Below, one piece after another: positions 13,995 through 23,729 of a DNA stretch of 64,000 nucleotides. The translations under genes were made by a program, and so were the position numbers. Numbering within the stretch: the stretch's first letter is position 1; the number at the start of each line of letters is the position of its first letter. Origin of the DNA: Citrobacter amalonaticus (lineage in GTDB: Bacteria; Pseudomonadota; Gammaproteobacteria; Enterobacterales; Enterobacteriaceae); NCBI RefSeq assembly GCF_002918555.1, contig NZ_PQMB01000005.1, forward strand, positions 39,089-103,088. The letters are read 5' to 3'. Under the pieces are notes generated by a model. That model saw only the letters and a list, made by a program, of their open reading frames with translations. It was not told the origin of the DNA and did no database searches.

Positions 13995-14864
13995 ATGTCT
14001 GCCAAACATCCGGTGATTGCGGTAACAGGATCCAGCGGCGCGGGGACCACCACCACCAGCCTCGCGTTTCGTAAAATTTTTGCGCAGTTAAATCTGCGCG
14101 CTGCCGAGGTGGAAGGCGACAGTTTTCATCGTTACACACGTCCGGAAATGGATATGGCGATTCGCAAAGCGCGTGACGCCGGGCGGCATATCAGCTATTT
14201 CGGCCCCGAGGCCAATGACTTCGGCCTGCTGGAACAAACCTTTATCGAATACGGCCAGACCGGCAAAGGCCAGTCGCGCAAGTATCTGCATACTTACGAT
14301 GAAGCTGTGCCGTGGAATCAGGTTCCGGGCACGTTTACTCCGTGGCAACCGCTGCCGGAACCAACAGATATCTTATTCTACGAAGGGCTACACGGCGGTG
14401 TCGTCACCCCGCAGCACAGCGTTGCACGGCATGTCGATCTGCTGGTCGGCGTAGTGCCTATCGTTAACCTGGAGTGGATCCAGAAACTGATCCGTGACAC
14501 CGGCGAGCGCGGTCACTCCCGCGAAGCGGTGATGGACTCCGTGGTTCGGTCGATGGATGATTATATTAACTTTATCACGCCACAGTTCTCCCGCACCCAT
14601 ATTAACTTCCAGCGCGTGCCAACCGTCGACACCTCAAATCCCTTTGCCGCAAAGGGGATTCCCTCACTGGATGAGAGCTTTGTGGTGATTCATTTGCGCA
14701 ATCTGGAAGGAATCGATTTCCCCTGGCTACTGGCGATGCTGCAAGGTTCATTCATTTCTCACATCAATACGTTAGTGGTGCCGGGCGGCAAAATGGGTCT
14801 GGCGATGGAATTGATTATGCTGCCGCTGGTCCAGCGACTGATGGAAGGCAAAAAGATAGAGTAG
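13995..14864 (+). CDS. prkB: PrkB, phosphoribulokinase-like P-loop kinase
   Basis: PrkB resembles phosphoribulokinase/uridine kinase, but enterobacteria have no Calvin cycle, so the substrate is unknown. The 289-residue product starts MSAKHPVIAVTGSSGAGTTT with a variant P-loop (GSSGAGTT) at residues 12-19. FEYEGLHGG and the DYINFITPQFSRTHINF region are family hallmarks. The ATG at 13995 is chosen over the GTG at 13989 because the CAGGAG ribosome site lies at 13984-13989. Last gene of the yheS-yheT-yheU-prkB strand before a BIME. Confidence 0.93.
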   Translation: MSAKHPVIAVTGSSGAGTTTTSLAFRKIFAQLNLRAAEVEGDSFHRYTRPEMDMAIRKARDAGRHISYFGPEANDFGLLEQTFIEYGQTGKGQSRKYLHTYDEAVPWNQVPGTFTPWQPLPEPTDILFYEGLHGGVVTPQHSVARHVDLLVGVVPIVNLEWIQKLIRDTGERGHSREAVMDSVVRSMDDYINFITPQFSRTHINFQRVPTVDTSNPFAAKGIPSLDESFVVIHLRNLEGIDFPWLLAMLQGSFISHINTLVVPGGKMGLAMELIMLPLVQRLMEGKKIE

Positions 14865-14873
14865 GGTGTTATT

Positions 14874-14955
14874 TTGCCGGATGGCGGCCGATGCCTTATC
14901 CGGCCTACGTGTTTATATCCTGTAGGCCTGATCAGTGAAACGCCATCAGGCATGA
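14874..14955. repeat. BIME with two REP units
   Basis: Two imperfect REP hairpins lie in opposite orientation between the convergent prkB and yhfA. The first runs from TTGCCGGATGGCGG to TATCCGGCCTACG (14874-14909). The second runs from TGTAGGCCTGATCAG to GCCATCAGGCATGA (14921-14955). Confidence 0.85.
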
Positions 14956-14957
14956 CA

Positions 14958-15365
14958 TCACGAAGCAGCAACCACTTCATAGGAGTGGGTAATGTTCACC
15001 GCCTTTTCCAGCATCAGCGCCACGGAGCAATATTTTTCCGCAGAGAGATCGACTGCGCGCGAAACGGACGCATCTTTCAGATCGTTACCCGTGACGATGA
15101 AATGCAGATTGATATGGGTGAACAGGCGTGGAGCCTCTTCACGGCGTTCTGAGGTCAGCTTGACTTCGCAGTTCGTGACATCCTGGCGACCTTTCTGCAG
15201 GATAGAAACCACATCGATTGCGCTACAGCCGCCAGCGGCCATCAGCACCATCTCCATTGGACTCGGCGCTTTGTCACCGGAGTTACCATCCATCAAAACC
15301 TGGTGGCCGGAAGCAGACTCCCCCAGAAAGGTTAACCCTTCAACCCACTTAACACGTGCTTGCAT
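14958..15365 (-). CDS. yhfA: YhfA, OsmC-family protein
   Basis: OsmC/Ohr-fold protein of uncertain role, possibly thiol peroxidase-like. The 135-residue product carries the two family cysteines in MAAGGCSAIDVVS and AEKYCSVALMLEK. It is divergently transcribed from crp across a 309-bp region containing a CRP half-consensus site. Length matches E. coli within one residue. Confidence 0.94.
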   Translation of the reverse strand: MQARVKWVEGLTFLGESASGHQVLMDGNSGDKAPSPMEMVLMAAGGCSAIDVVSILQKGRQDVTNCEVKLTSERREEAPRLFTHINLHFIVTGNDLKDASVSRAVDLSAEKYCSVALMLEKAVNITHSYEVVAAS

Positions 15366-15534
15366 ATTTTATTACTCCGATGCATCAATTTTCCTGACAG
15401 ATTACGCGCGCACAACAAATCTCGCAACGGAAGGCGACCTGCGTCATGCTGAAGCGAGACACCAGGAGACACACGGCGAAAGCTATGCTAAAACAGTCAG
15501 GATGCTACAGTAATACATTGACGTACTGCATGTA

Positions 15535-15550
15535 TGCAGAGGACATCACA
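15535..15550 (+). promoter_or_regulatory. CRP autoregulatory site upstream of crp
   Basis: TGCAG-AGGACA-TCACA has one perfect CRP half-site and one weak half. It occupies the position, about 125 bp before the crp start, of the E. coli site through which cAMP-CRP controls crp and a divergent RNA. The rest of the 15366-15674 gap shows no further recognisable gene. Confidence 0.65.
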
Positions 15551-15674
15551 TTACAGGCCGTCGCACTTTTTTGACAGCCCCCTTCCCAGGTAGCGGGAAG
15601 CACATTTTTGCAACCCCCAGAGACAGCATCGTTATCTGGCTCTGGAGACAGCTTATAACAGAGGATAACCGCGC

Positions 15675-16307
15675 ATGGTGCTTGGCAAACCGCAAACAGA
15701 CCCGACTCTTGAATGGTTCTTGTCTCATTGCCACATTCATAAGTACCCATCGAAGAGCACGCTGATTCACCAGGGTGAAAAAGCGGAAACGTTGTATTAC
15801 ATCGTTAAAGGCTCAGTGGCCGTGCTGATCAAAGATGAGGAAGGGAAAGAAATGATCCTTTCTTATCTGAACCAGGGCGATTTTATTGGTGAACTGGGCC
15901 TGTTTGAAGAAGGCCAGGAACGTAGCGCCTGGGTGCGTGCTAAAACAGCATGTGAAGTGGCTGAGATTTCCTACAAAAAATTTCGCCAATTAATTCAGGT
16001 GAACCCGGATATTTTGATGCGCCTGTCTTCCCAGATGGCTCGTCGTCTGCAAGTAACTTCCGAGAAAGTCGGCAATCTGGCTTTCCTCGATGTAACAGGT
16101 CGTATCGCCCAGACACTGCTGAACCTGGCGAAACAACCCGATGCGATGACTCACCCGGACGGCATGCAAATCAAGATTACCCGCCAGGAAATTGGCCAGA
16201 TCGTTGGATGCTCCCGCGAGACCGTTGGTCGTATTCTGAAGATGCTGGAAGATCAAAACCTGATCTCCGCTCACGGTAAGACCATCGTCGTCTACGGCAC
16301 ACGTTAA
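15675..16307 (+). CDS. crp: cAMP receptor protein CRP
   Basis: CRP is the global cAMP-responsive regulator of carbon metabolism. The 210-residue product appears identical or nearly so to E. coli CRP. The cAMP-binding beta-roll covers residues 1-130 with [18 protein letters not shown] containing the cyclic-nucleotide contacts (E73, R83, S84). The C-terminal wing-helix has the recognition helix [12 protein letters not shown] near residues 180-191. Followed by a strong terminator. The gene is autoregulated in E. coli through the upstream CRP site. Confidence 0.99.
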   Translation: MVLGKPQTDPTLEWFLSHCHIHKYPSKSTLIHQGEKAETLYYIVKGSVAVLIKDEEGKEMILSYLNQGDFIGELGLFEEGQERSAWVRAKTACEVAEISYKKFRQLIQVNPDILMRLSSQMARRLQVTSEKVGNLAFLDVTGRIAQTLLNLAKQPDAMTHPDGMQIKITRQEIGQIVGCSRETVGRILKMLEDQNLISAHGKTIVVYGTR

Positions 16308-16319
16308 CCCCGTCGGAAT

Positions 16320-16348
16320 GGCGCGTTACGGAGTAGCGCGCCCTTTTT
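16320..16348 (+). terminator. crp terminator
   Basis: Stem GGCGCG (16320-16325) with CGCGCC (16337-16342), followed by T5 at 16344-16348, starts 12 bp after the crp stop codon. Its T-run is only about 11 bp before the yhfK start. Confidence 0.85.
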
Positions 16349-16358
16349 GTTGTATCCG

Positions 16359-18446
16359 ATGTGGCGCAGACTGATTTATCATCCAGAGATTAACTACGCA
16401 CTACGACAAACGCTGGTGCTGTGTTTACCCGTGGGCGTCGGCCTGATAATTGGTCAGCTACACCTGGGGTTGCTCTTCTCGCTCGTTCCCGCCTGCTGTA
16501 ACATTGCCGGACTTGATACGCCGCATAAGCGTTTTTTCAAACGCCTGATGACTGGCGCGTCGCTGTTTGCCGGATGCAGCCTGATAATGCAGTTGCTGCT
16601 GGCGCAAGCCATCCCCCTGCCGTTCATCCTGACCGGGTTAACGTTAATCCTCGGCGTCACCGCGGAACTAAGCTCTCTCCACGCTCGCCTGCTGCCAGCC
16701 TCTCTGATTGCCGCGATTTTCACACTCAGCCTGGCCGGGAATATGCCCGTCTGGGAACCGCTGCTAATCTACGCGCTCGGCACGTTATGGTACGGGCTTT
16801 TCAACTGGTTCTGGTTTTGGCTGTGGCGCGAACAGCCGTTGCGGGAATCTCTCAGTCTGCTGTATCGCGAGCTGGCCGATTACTGCGAGGCCAAATACAG
16901 CCTGCTGACCCAGCATATCGTTCCGGAAAAAGCGCTGCCGCCGCTACTGGCGCGCCAGCAAAAAGCGGTGGATCTGATCACCCAATGCTATCAGCAGATG
17001 CACATGCTTTCAGCACATCGCAATAACGATTACAAACGCATGCTGCGTGCTTTTCAGGAAGCATTAGATCTCCAGGAACATATCTCCGTCAGCCTGCACC
17101 AGCCAGAAGAGGTGCAAAAACTGGTTGAACGCAGCCACGCGGAACAGGTGATTCGCTGGAATGCCCAGACCGTCGCCGCCCGACTGCGGGTGCTGGCGGA
17201 TGACATTCTGTACCACCGGTTGCCAACGCGCTTTTCGATGCAAAAACAGACTGGCGCGCTGGAGAAGATTGCCAGTCAGCATCCGGATAATCCGGTAGGT
17301 CAGTTTTGTTACTGGCACTTTAGCCGCATTGCCCGCGTGTTACGCACCCAGCGACCGCTCTACGCCCGCGATCTGATGGCCGATAAGCAGAAGCGCTTAC
17401 CGCTGTTCCCGGCCCTGAAAAACTATCTTTCATTTAAATCTCCGGCGTTACGCAATGCCGGACGCATCAGCGTGATGCTGAGTATCGCCAGTCTGATGGG
17501 CAGCGCGTTACACCTGCCCAAACCTTACTGGATCCTCATGACGGTGCTGTTTGTCACCCAAAACGGTTACGGTGCCACCCGTGTGCGGATCCTTCACCGG
17601 TCGGCCGGTACGCTGGCGGGTCTGGTGATAGCCGGCGTGACGCTGCACTTCCATATTCCGGAAGGGTATACCCTGGCGCTGATGCTGCTTGTCACTCTGG
17701 TGAGCTATCTGATTATCCGCAAAAACTACGGCTGGGCGACGGTTGGCTTTACGGTCACCGCCGTGTATACCCTGCAACTGCTGACGCTGGATGGCGAGCA
17801 GTACATTGTGCCGCGGTTTATCGATACGGTGATTGGCTGCCTCATCGCCTTCGGCGGTACGGTTTGGCTCTGGCCGCAATGGCAAAGCGGTTTATTGCGA
17901 AAGAATGCCCACGACGCGCTGGAGGCCGATCAGGAAGCCATTCGTCTGATCCTCAGCAACGATCCGCAGGCCACTCCGCTGGCGTATCAGCGAATGCGGG
18001 TCAACCAGGCGCATAACACGTTGTTTAACTCGCTGAATCAGGCGATGCAGGAACCCGGATTTAATAACCATTATCTGGAAGATATGAAACTGTGGGTCAC
18101 GCACAGCCAGTTTATCGTTGAGCATATCAACTCAATGACCACCATGGCGCGGGAACATACGATGCTGACGCCAGACCTGGCGCAGCGCTATCTGCAATCC
18201 TGTGAAATCGCGATCCAGCGCTGTCAGCAGCGGCTGGAGTACGACGGGCCGGGCGGCTCTGGCGATGTGAACATTCTGGAGTCGCCGGAGATGCTGTCTC
18301 ACGGCCCGCTTAGTGCCCTGGAACAGCATCTGCAACGCATCCTGGGGCATCTGAACACGATGCATACCATCTCTTCCGTGGCATGGCGTCAGCGACCGCA
18401 CCACGGGATCTGGCTCAGCCGCCGGTTGCGGGATACGAAAGGTTAA
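16359..18446 (+). CDS. yhfK: YhfK, FUSC-family inner membrane protein
   Basis: Large predicted inner-membrane protein of the YccS/YhfK (FUSC, aromatic acid exporter-like) family; the substrate is unknown. From the ATG at 16359 it has 695 residues. Two membrane clusters are visible, about residues 15-150 and 370-505, separated and followed by soluble helical domains, as in AaeB-like proteins. I chose MWRRLIYHP as the start because it matches the family; an upstream in-frame TTG would add four residues lying in the crp terminator T-run. Only 11 bp separate it from that terminator. Confidence 0.92.
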   Translation: MWRRLIYHPEINYALRQTLVLCLPVGVGLIIGQLHLGLLFSLVPACCNIAGLDTPHKRFFKRLMTGASLFAGCSLIMQLLLAQAIPLPFILTGLTLILGVTAELSSLHARLLPASLIAAIFTLSLAGNMPVWEPLLIYALGTLWYGLFNWFWFWLWREQPLRESLSLLYRELADYCEAKYSLLTQHIVPEKALPPLLARQQKAVDLITQCYQQMHMLSAHRNNDYKRMLRAFQEALDLQEHISVSLHQPEEVQKLVERSHAEQVIRWNAQTVAARLRVLADDILYHRLPTRFSMQKQTGALEKIASQHPDNPVGQFCYWHFSRIARVLRTQRPLYARDLMADKQKRLPLFPALKNYLSFKSPALRNAGRISVMLSIASLMGSALHLPKPYWILMTVLFVTQNGYGATRVRILHRSAGTLAGLVIAGVTLHFHIPEGYTLALMLLVTLVSYLIIRKNYGWATVGFTVTAVYTLQLLTLDGEQYIVPRFIDTVIGCLIAFGGTVWLWPQWQSGLLRKNAHDALEADQEAIRLILSNDPQATPLAYQRMRVNQAHNTLFNSLNQAMQEPGFNNHYLEDMKLWVTHSQFIVEHINSMTTMAREHTMLTPDLAQRYLQSCEIAIQRCQQRLEYDGPGGSGDVNILESPEMLSHGPLSALEQHLQRILGHLNTMHTISSVAWRQRPHHGIWLSRRLRDTKG

Positions 18447-18453
18447 GATCGAT

Positions 18454-18481
18454 TGCCGGATAAGCGTAACGCCTTCCGGCA
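18454..18481. repeat. Single REP hairpin
   Basis: TGCCGGATAAGCG followed by CGCCTTCCGGCA forms a REP-type hairpin between the convergent yhfK and argD. It may protect the 3' ends of both mRNAs. Confidence 0.8.
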
Positions 18482-18482
18482 T

Positions 18483-19757
<1,275 letters not shown>

Positions 19758-19773
19758 GAATGGCAACCATAAA

Positions 19774-20337
19774 TCAACGGTTGAGGAAATTAGCCAGCAG
19801 CTGATGCCCCTGTTCGCTAAGGATACTTTCCGGGTGGAACTGTACGCCTTCCAGATCCCACTCCCGGTGGCGTATCCCCATAATTTCCTGGCTGTCGCTC
19901 CAGGCGGTAACGGCAAAACAATCCGGCAAATCAGAAGGCTCCACCACCAGCGAATGATAGCGGGTAACGGTTAAAGGATTCATTAAACCCTGAAAAACAC
20001 CCTGCCCGTTATGGGTAACGGGTGAGGTTTTGCCATGCATCACTTTGGTGGCACGAACCACCGTCGCGCCAAAGGCCTGCGCGATTGCCTGATGCCCCAG
20101 ACAGACGCCGAAAATCGGTATCTGTCCGGCATAATGGCGAATCACCTCAAGGGAAATCCCGGCATCGTCCGGGGTACAGGGGCCGGGAGAGATAACGATT
20201 TTCTGCGGATGCAGCGCATCTATCTGCGACAGCGTCAGCTCGTCATTACGTCTGACCAGAACGTCAGCGCCGAGCTCACAAAAATACTGGTAGAGGTTCC
20301 AGGTAAAAGAATCGTAATTGTCGATAAGCAGGATCAT
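19774..20337 (-). CDS. pabA: Aminodeoxychorismate synthase glutaminase component
   Basis: PabA supplies ammonia from glutamine to PabB for 4-amino-4-deoxychorismate, the precursor of p-aminobenzoate and folate. The 187-residue class I glutamine amidotransferase has the nucleophile in [13 protein letters not shown] (about Cys79) and the His/Glu pair in VQFHPESIL near the C-terminus. It starts [19 protein letters not shown]. It follows fic after 31 bp and precedes argD by 73 bp. Confidence 0.98.
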   Translation of the reverse strand: MILLIDNYDSFTWNLYQYFCELGADVLVRRNDELTLSQIDALHPQKIVISPGPCTPDDAGISLEVIRHYAGQIPIFGVCLGHQAIAQAFGATVVRATKVMHGKTSPVTHNGQGVFQGLMNPLTVTRYHSLVVEPSDLPDCFAVTAWSDSQEIMGIRHREWDLEGVQFHPESILSEQGHQLLANFLNR

Positions 20338-20368
20338 GGCGGCTCCGGTACAATAGAACCGCGCTATT

Positions 20369-20971
20369 CTACTCAGTTTCCCCGGCTTCGCTCACCACTT
20401 TACGCAAGATAGCCTGTAGCGCAGAAAGATCGCCCATCGCCGCGTTCTGATTAGCGCCATTCCATTCGTCCTGCTCAATCCCATTCCAGCTCAGCCGATA
20501 ACCTGCATGCAGCGCCAGTTGCTCAAAGAAAATACGCTGCGCCATACCGCTGCCGACGCGAAATGGATGCAGCATGTTAATCTCACAGTAGTAGTGCGCG
20601 AGCCGGGCGATAAACGGTTCTTTAGCTAACCCCGTCAGATACTTTTCTTCTTCCAGATCCTGCATAAGGGCATTGCCCTCTTCTTCGATCCTGGCGAAAT
20701 GGCAAAACCAGGTGTCTCCCTGATAGATATCGACTTCGCGCAACTGCCCGGCCCAGTCAAAAACATCCTGGTAAAGCTGGCGGTGGATTGCGCACAGATG
20801 AGGCAATCCACGCACCAGTGGCCCCAGTTCGATGGTCGCGGCACGTAATGACGTGAGTTCACAGGCTGCCTGCTCCAGACGTTGTAACTGATGAATGCCG
20901 AGACGGTTGCGCATGACATTCAGACCAGGATAGAGATAGGGATCGCGCCCTTCACCGAACTTATCGCTCAT
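20369..20971 (-). CDS. fic: Fic-domain protein with divergent active-site motif
   Basis: Fic proteins usually transfer AMP from ATP to target hydroxyls. The 200-residue product matches E. coli Fic in length. The motif at residues 135-146 reads [12 protein letters not shown], where the canonical form is HPF-x-(D/E)-GNGR-x-x-R; the catalytic His135 is kept, but the acidic residue, Asn and first Arg are replaced by Val, Ser and Met. E. coli Fic is also divergent here. Gly55, altered in the E. coli fic-1 mutant, is wild type. Its start overlaps the 3' end of the antitoxin-like yhfG by 11 bp. AMPylation activity is uncertain. Confidence 0.94.
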   Translation of the reverse strand: MSDKFGEGRDPYLYPGLNVMRNRLGIHQLQRLEQAACELTSLRAATIELGPLVRGLPHLCAIHRQLYQDVFDWAGQLREVDIYQGDTWFCHFARIEEEGNALMQDLEEEKYLTGLAKEPFIARLAHYYCEINMLHPFRVGSGMAQRIFFEQLALHAGYRLSWNGIEQDEWNGANQNAAMGDLSALQAILRKVVSEAGETE

Positions 20972-21128
20972 AATGCCCCCTTAGTGCCTCAAGGCGTTCG
21001 AGAGCTTGTTCGGCTGTCAGAGTGACTAATGGAACGTCAATGCCTTCAAGACGACGACTGGCCTGAAAATTGACGTTACGCGTTTGTTCCCAAAGGCGGG
21101 ATTTTTGCCTGTCGGTGAGTTTGTTCAC
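20961..21128 (-). CDS. yhfG: YhfG, small antitoxin-like inhibitor of Fic
   Basis: A 55-residue protein from a GTG start (21126-21128), preceded by GGGAGG with 5-nt spacing; no ATG is available in frame at the right place. It carries SRRLEG (Ser24, Glu28, Gly29), matching the Fic inhibitory motif (S/T)xxxE(G/N) of class I antitoxins such as VbhA. The 11-bp overlap with fic places the antitoxin first, as in toxin-antitoxin pairs. Function is inferred from this family and context. Confidence 0.9.
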   Translation of the reverse strand: MNKLTDRQKSRLWEQTRNVNFQASRRLEGIDVPLVTLTAEQALERLEALRGHYER

Positions 21129-21204
21129 ATTGACCTCCCTGAATGATCCGGTATGTGCCACAAGTATAAGCAGCAAATACAGGTTACGCAGAGGAGGTGA
21201 CTGT

Positions 21205-21229
21205 GCGCGGGCATTGATTACCCGCGCAG
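21205..21229 (-). terminator. Hairpin between ppiA and yhfG
   Basis: TGCGCGGG and CCCGCGCA form a perfect 8-bp stem with a 9-nt loop just after the ppiA stop. There is no U-tract on the minus strand, so it may be an attenuating or mRNA-stabilising hairpin rather than a full terminator. Confidence 0.5.
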
Positions 21230-21236
21230 GCGATCA

Positions 21237-21818
<582 letters not shown>

Positions 21819-21885
21819 TTAAACGAGAGCAGAAACTAAAGCAAGTGGATTGATTCTAAAGAGCCTTCAATGACAAGGCCATCCC

Positions 21886-21900
21886 TTTACCTAATTTTAC
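21886..21900 (-). promoter_or_regulatory. CpxR box upstream of ppiA
   Basis: On the minus strand GTAAA-ATTAG-GTAAA is an exact match to the CpxR consensus GTAAA-N5-GTAAA. It lies 77-91 bp before the ppiA start codon. ppiA is a known Cpx regulon gene. Confidence 0.82.
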
Positions 21901-21940
21901 GTATCTGAAACAAATGTAACTTCATGACGGCAATAATCAA

Positions 21941-21956
21941 CGTGATAAAAATCACA
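21941..21956 (-). promoter_or_regulatory. CRP site upstream of ppiA
   Basis: CGTGA-TAAAAA-TCACA matches TGTGA-N6-TCACA at 9 of 10 positions. It sits 40 bp further upstream than the CpxR box in the ppiA-tsgA divergent region. Confidence 0.72.
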
Positions 21957-22080
21957 TTAAAAAATGCAATGTTGCCAGTAATTACCAATAAATATTTAAA
22001 TAGATCACGAAAACGCCTAAAATCTGCCCGTTCACGGCGCTGTCAACGCGCTTTAATCTTTTATACACAACGCATTCACG

Positions 22081-22185
22081 CTGCATCGCGGTAGCCAGCG
22101 AAGCCCCCGGTAGCATCGCGACCTGGGTGACTGTCGCGGCAAAGCGCGGCCAACAAAGAGGTAGCCTGAAGGGTGACGTGTATTA
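22081..22185 (+). repeat. Degenerate ERIC element upstream of tsgA
   Basis: CTGCATCGCGG, then CCCCCGGTAGCATCGCGACC, TGGGTGACTG and GGCCAACAAAGAGG keep the ERIC order (5' arm, central palindrome, 3' arm), with many substitutions. It occupies most of the space directly before tsgA, so it may lie in the tsgA leader. The left part of this 388-bp divergent gap holds the ppiA control sites. Confidence 0.55.
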
Positions 22186-22197
22186 ATAAGGCCAGTC

Positions 22198-23379
22198 ATG
22201 ACTAACAGCAATCGCATCAAGCTCACATGGATCAGCTTTCTCTCCTACGCCCTGACCGGCGCGTTGGTGATTGTCACCGGGATGGTGATGGGAAACATCG
22301 CGGAATACTTCCATCTGCCCGTTTCCAGTATGAGTAACACTTTCACCTTCCTCAATGCCGGTATTTTGATCTCTATTTTCCTTAATGCCTGGCTGATGGA
22401 AATTGTCCCGCTGAAAAAGCAGCTACGTTTTGGCTTTATCCTCATGGTACTGGCGGTGGCCGGGCTGATGCTCAGTCATAGTCTGGCGCTGTTCTCTGCG
22501 GCGATGTTTGTACTGGGACTGGTCAGCGGGATCACCATGTCGATTGGTACCTTCCTGATCACCCAGATGTACGAAGGCCGTCAGCGTGGTTCACGCCTGC
22601 TGTTCACTGACTCCTTCTTCAGCATGGCGGGGATGATCTTCCCGATGATCGCCGCGTATCTGCTGGCGCGCAGTATCGAGTGGTACTGGGTGTATGCCTG
22701 CATCGGCGTGGTGTATGTTGCCATTTTCATTCTGACCTTCGGCTGTGAATTCCCGGCGCTGGGCAAGCATGCGCAGCAATCTGAAGCCCCCGCCGTAAAA
22801 GAAAAATGGGGAATCGGCGTGCTGTTTCTCTCCATCGCGGCGCTGTGCTATATCCTCGGCCAACTGGGCTTTATCTCCTGGGTACCCGAATACGCGAAGG
22901 GTCTGGGCATGAGTCTGAACGATGCCGGTACGCTGGTCAGCAATTTCTGGATGTCCTACATGTTTGGTATGTGGGCGTTCAGTTTCATCCTGCGCTTCTT
23001 CGACCTGCAACGTATTTTGACCGTGCTGGCTGGGCTGGCAACCGTGCTGATGTACCTGTTCATTACCGGCACGCCGGAAAATATGCCGTGGTTTATTCTG
23101 ACGCTTGGTTTCTTCTCCAGCGCCATTTATACCTCCATCATCACGCTCGGTTCACAGCAGACCAAAGTCGCCTCGCCGAAACTGGTTAACTTTGTTCTGA
23201 CCTGCGGCACCATCGGCACCATGCTGACCTTTGTGGTGACCGGTCCTGTGGTTGCCCACAGCGGCCCACAGGCGGCGCTGTGGACCGCCAACGGTCTGTA
23301 TGCGGTCGTCTTTGTGATGTGCTTTATTCTCGGTTTTGTTACCCGTCATCGCCAGCACAGCGTACCAACTGCGCATTGA
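22198..23379 (+). CDS. tsgA: TsgA, major facilitator superfamily transporter
   Basis: TsgA is an MFS inner-membrane protein; the name comes from a tellurite/selenite/gluconate phenotype, and its substrate is unresolved. The 393-residue product has 12 hydrophobic segments, with a cytoplasmic linker near residues 190-205 ([16 protein letters not shown]). It starts [20 protein letters not shown]. It lies upstream of nirB in the same direction but is separated by a REP terminator-like structure and the nir promoter. Confidence 0.94.
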   Translation: MTNSNRIKLTWISFLSYALTGALVIVTGMVMGNIAEYFHLPVSSMSNTFTFLNAGILISIFLNAWLMEIVPLKKQLRFGFILMVLAVAGLMLSHSLALFSAAMFVLGLVSGITMSIGTFLITQMYEGRQRGSRLLFTDSFFSMAGMIFPMIAAYLLARSIEWYWVYACIGVVYVAIFILTFGCEFPALGKHAQQSEAPAVKEKWGIGVLFLSIAALCYILGQLGFISWVPEYAKGLGMSLNDAGTLVSNFWMSYMFGMWAFSFILRFFDLQRILTVLAGLATVLMYLFITGTPENMPWFILTLGFFSSAIYTSIITLGSQQTKVASPKLVNFVLTCGTIGTMLTFVVTGPVVAHSGPQAALWTANGLYAVVFVMCFILGFVTRHRQHSVPTAH

Positions 23380-23386
23380 TGATGAC

Positions 23387-23470
23387 TGCCGGATGACGAT
23401 GCTATGCGTCTTCTCCGGCCTGGAGCGTAAGCCGTTCACTGGCCGGATCAAGGCGAAGTCGCTATCCGGC
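23387..23470 (+). repeat. BIME (two REP units), possible tsgA terminator
   Basis: REP-like TGCCGGATGACGATG...TCTTCTCCGGCCT is followed by GGCCGGATCAAGGCG...GCTATCCGGC. The second hairpin (GCCGGAT/ATCCGGC) is followed by T5 at 23471-23475, so it could also terminate tsgA transcription. Confidence 0.78.
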
Positions 23471-23628
23471 TTTTTCTGCGTTTCCCCTCTCCTCCCCACG
23501 GTGTAGATCGCAAAATCTTTAGAGGTAGCTCCTCTTCATCAAAAACCCTGCGTTTTGTATGTTATTTGTACAACAACGAAAAGTCTGACAATTCCGTGAC
23601 TTAATAAAATGCTGACAAATCAGCAATA

Positions 23629-23644
23629 TACCCCTTAAGGAGTA
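23629..23644 (+). promoter_or_regulatory. NarL/NarP 7-2-7 site of the nir promoter
   Basis: TACCCCT-TA-AGGAGTA is a perfect 7-2-7 inverted repeat of the NarL/NarP heptamer. Its centre is 28 bp upstream of the FNR site centre, the same spacing as the -69.5 and -41.5 sites of E. coli nirB. Nitrate and nitrite induction is expected. Confidence 0.88.
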
Positions 23645-23657
23645 TATAAAGGTGAAT

Positions 23658-23671
23658 TTGATTTACATCAA
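23658..23671 (+). promoter_or_regulatory. FNR site of the nir promoter
   Basis: TTGAT-TTAC-ATCAA is an exact match to the FNR consensus TTGAT-N4-ATCAA. By analogy with E. coli it is centred at -41.5, placing the transcript start near 23706 and 24 bp before nirB. Anaerobic activation is expected. Confidence 0.92.
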
Positions 23672-23729
23672 TAAGCAGGGTTGCTGAATCGTTAAGGTAG
23701 GCAGTAATAGAAAAGAAATCGAGGCAAAA

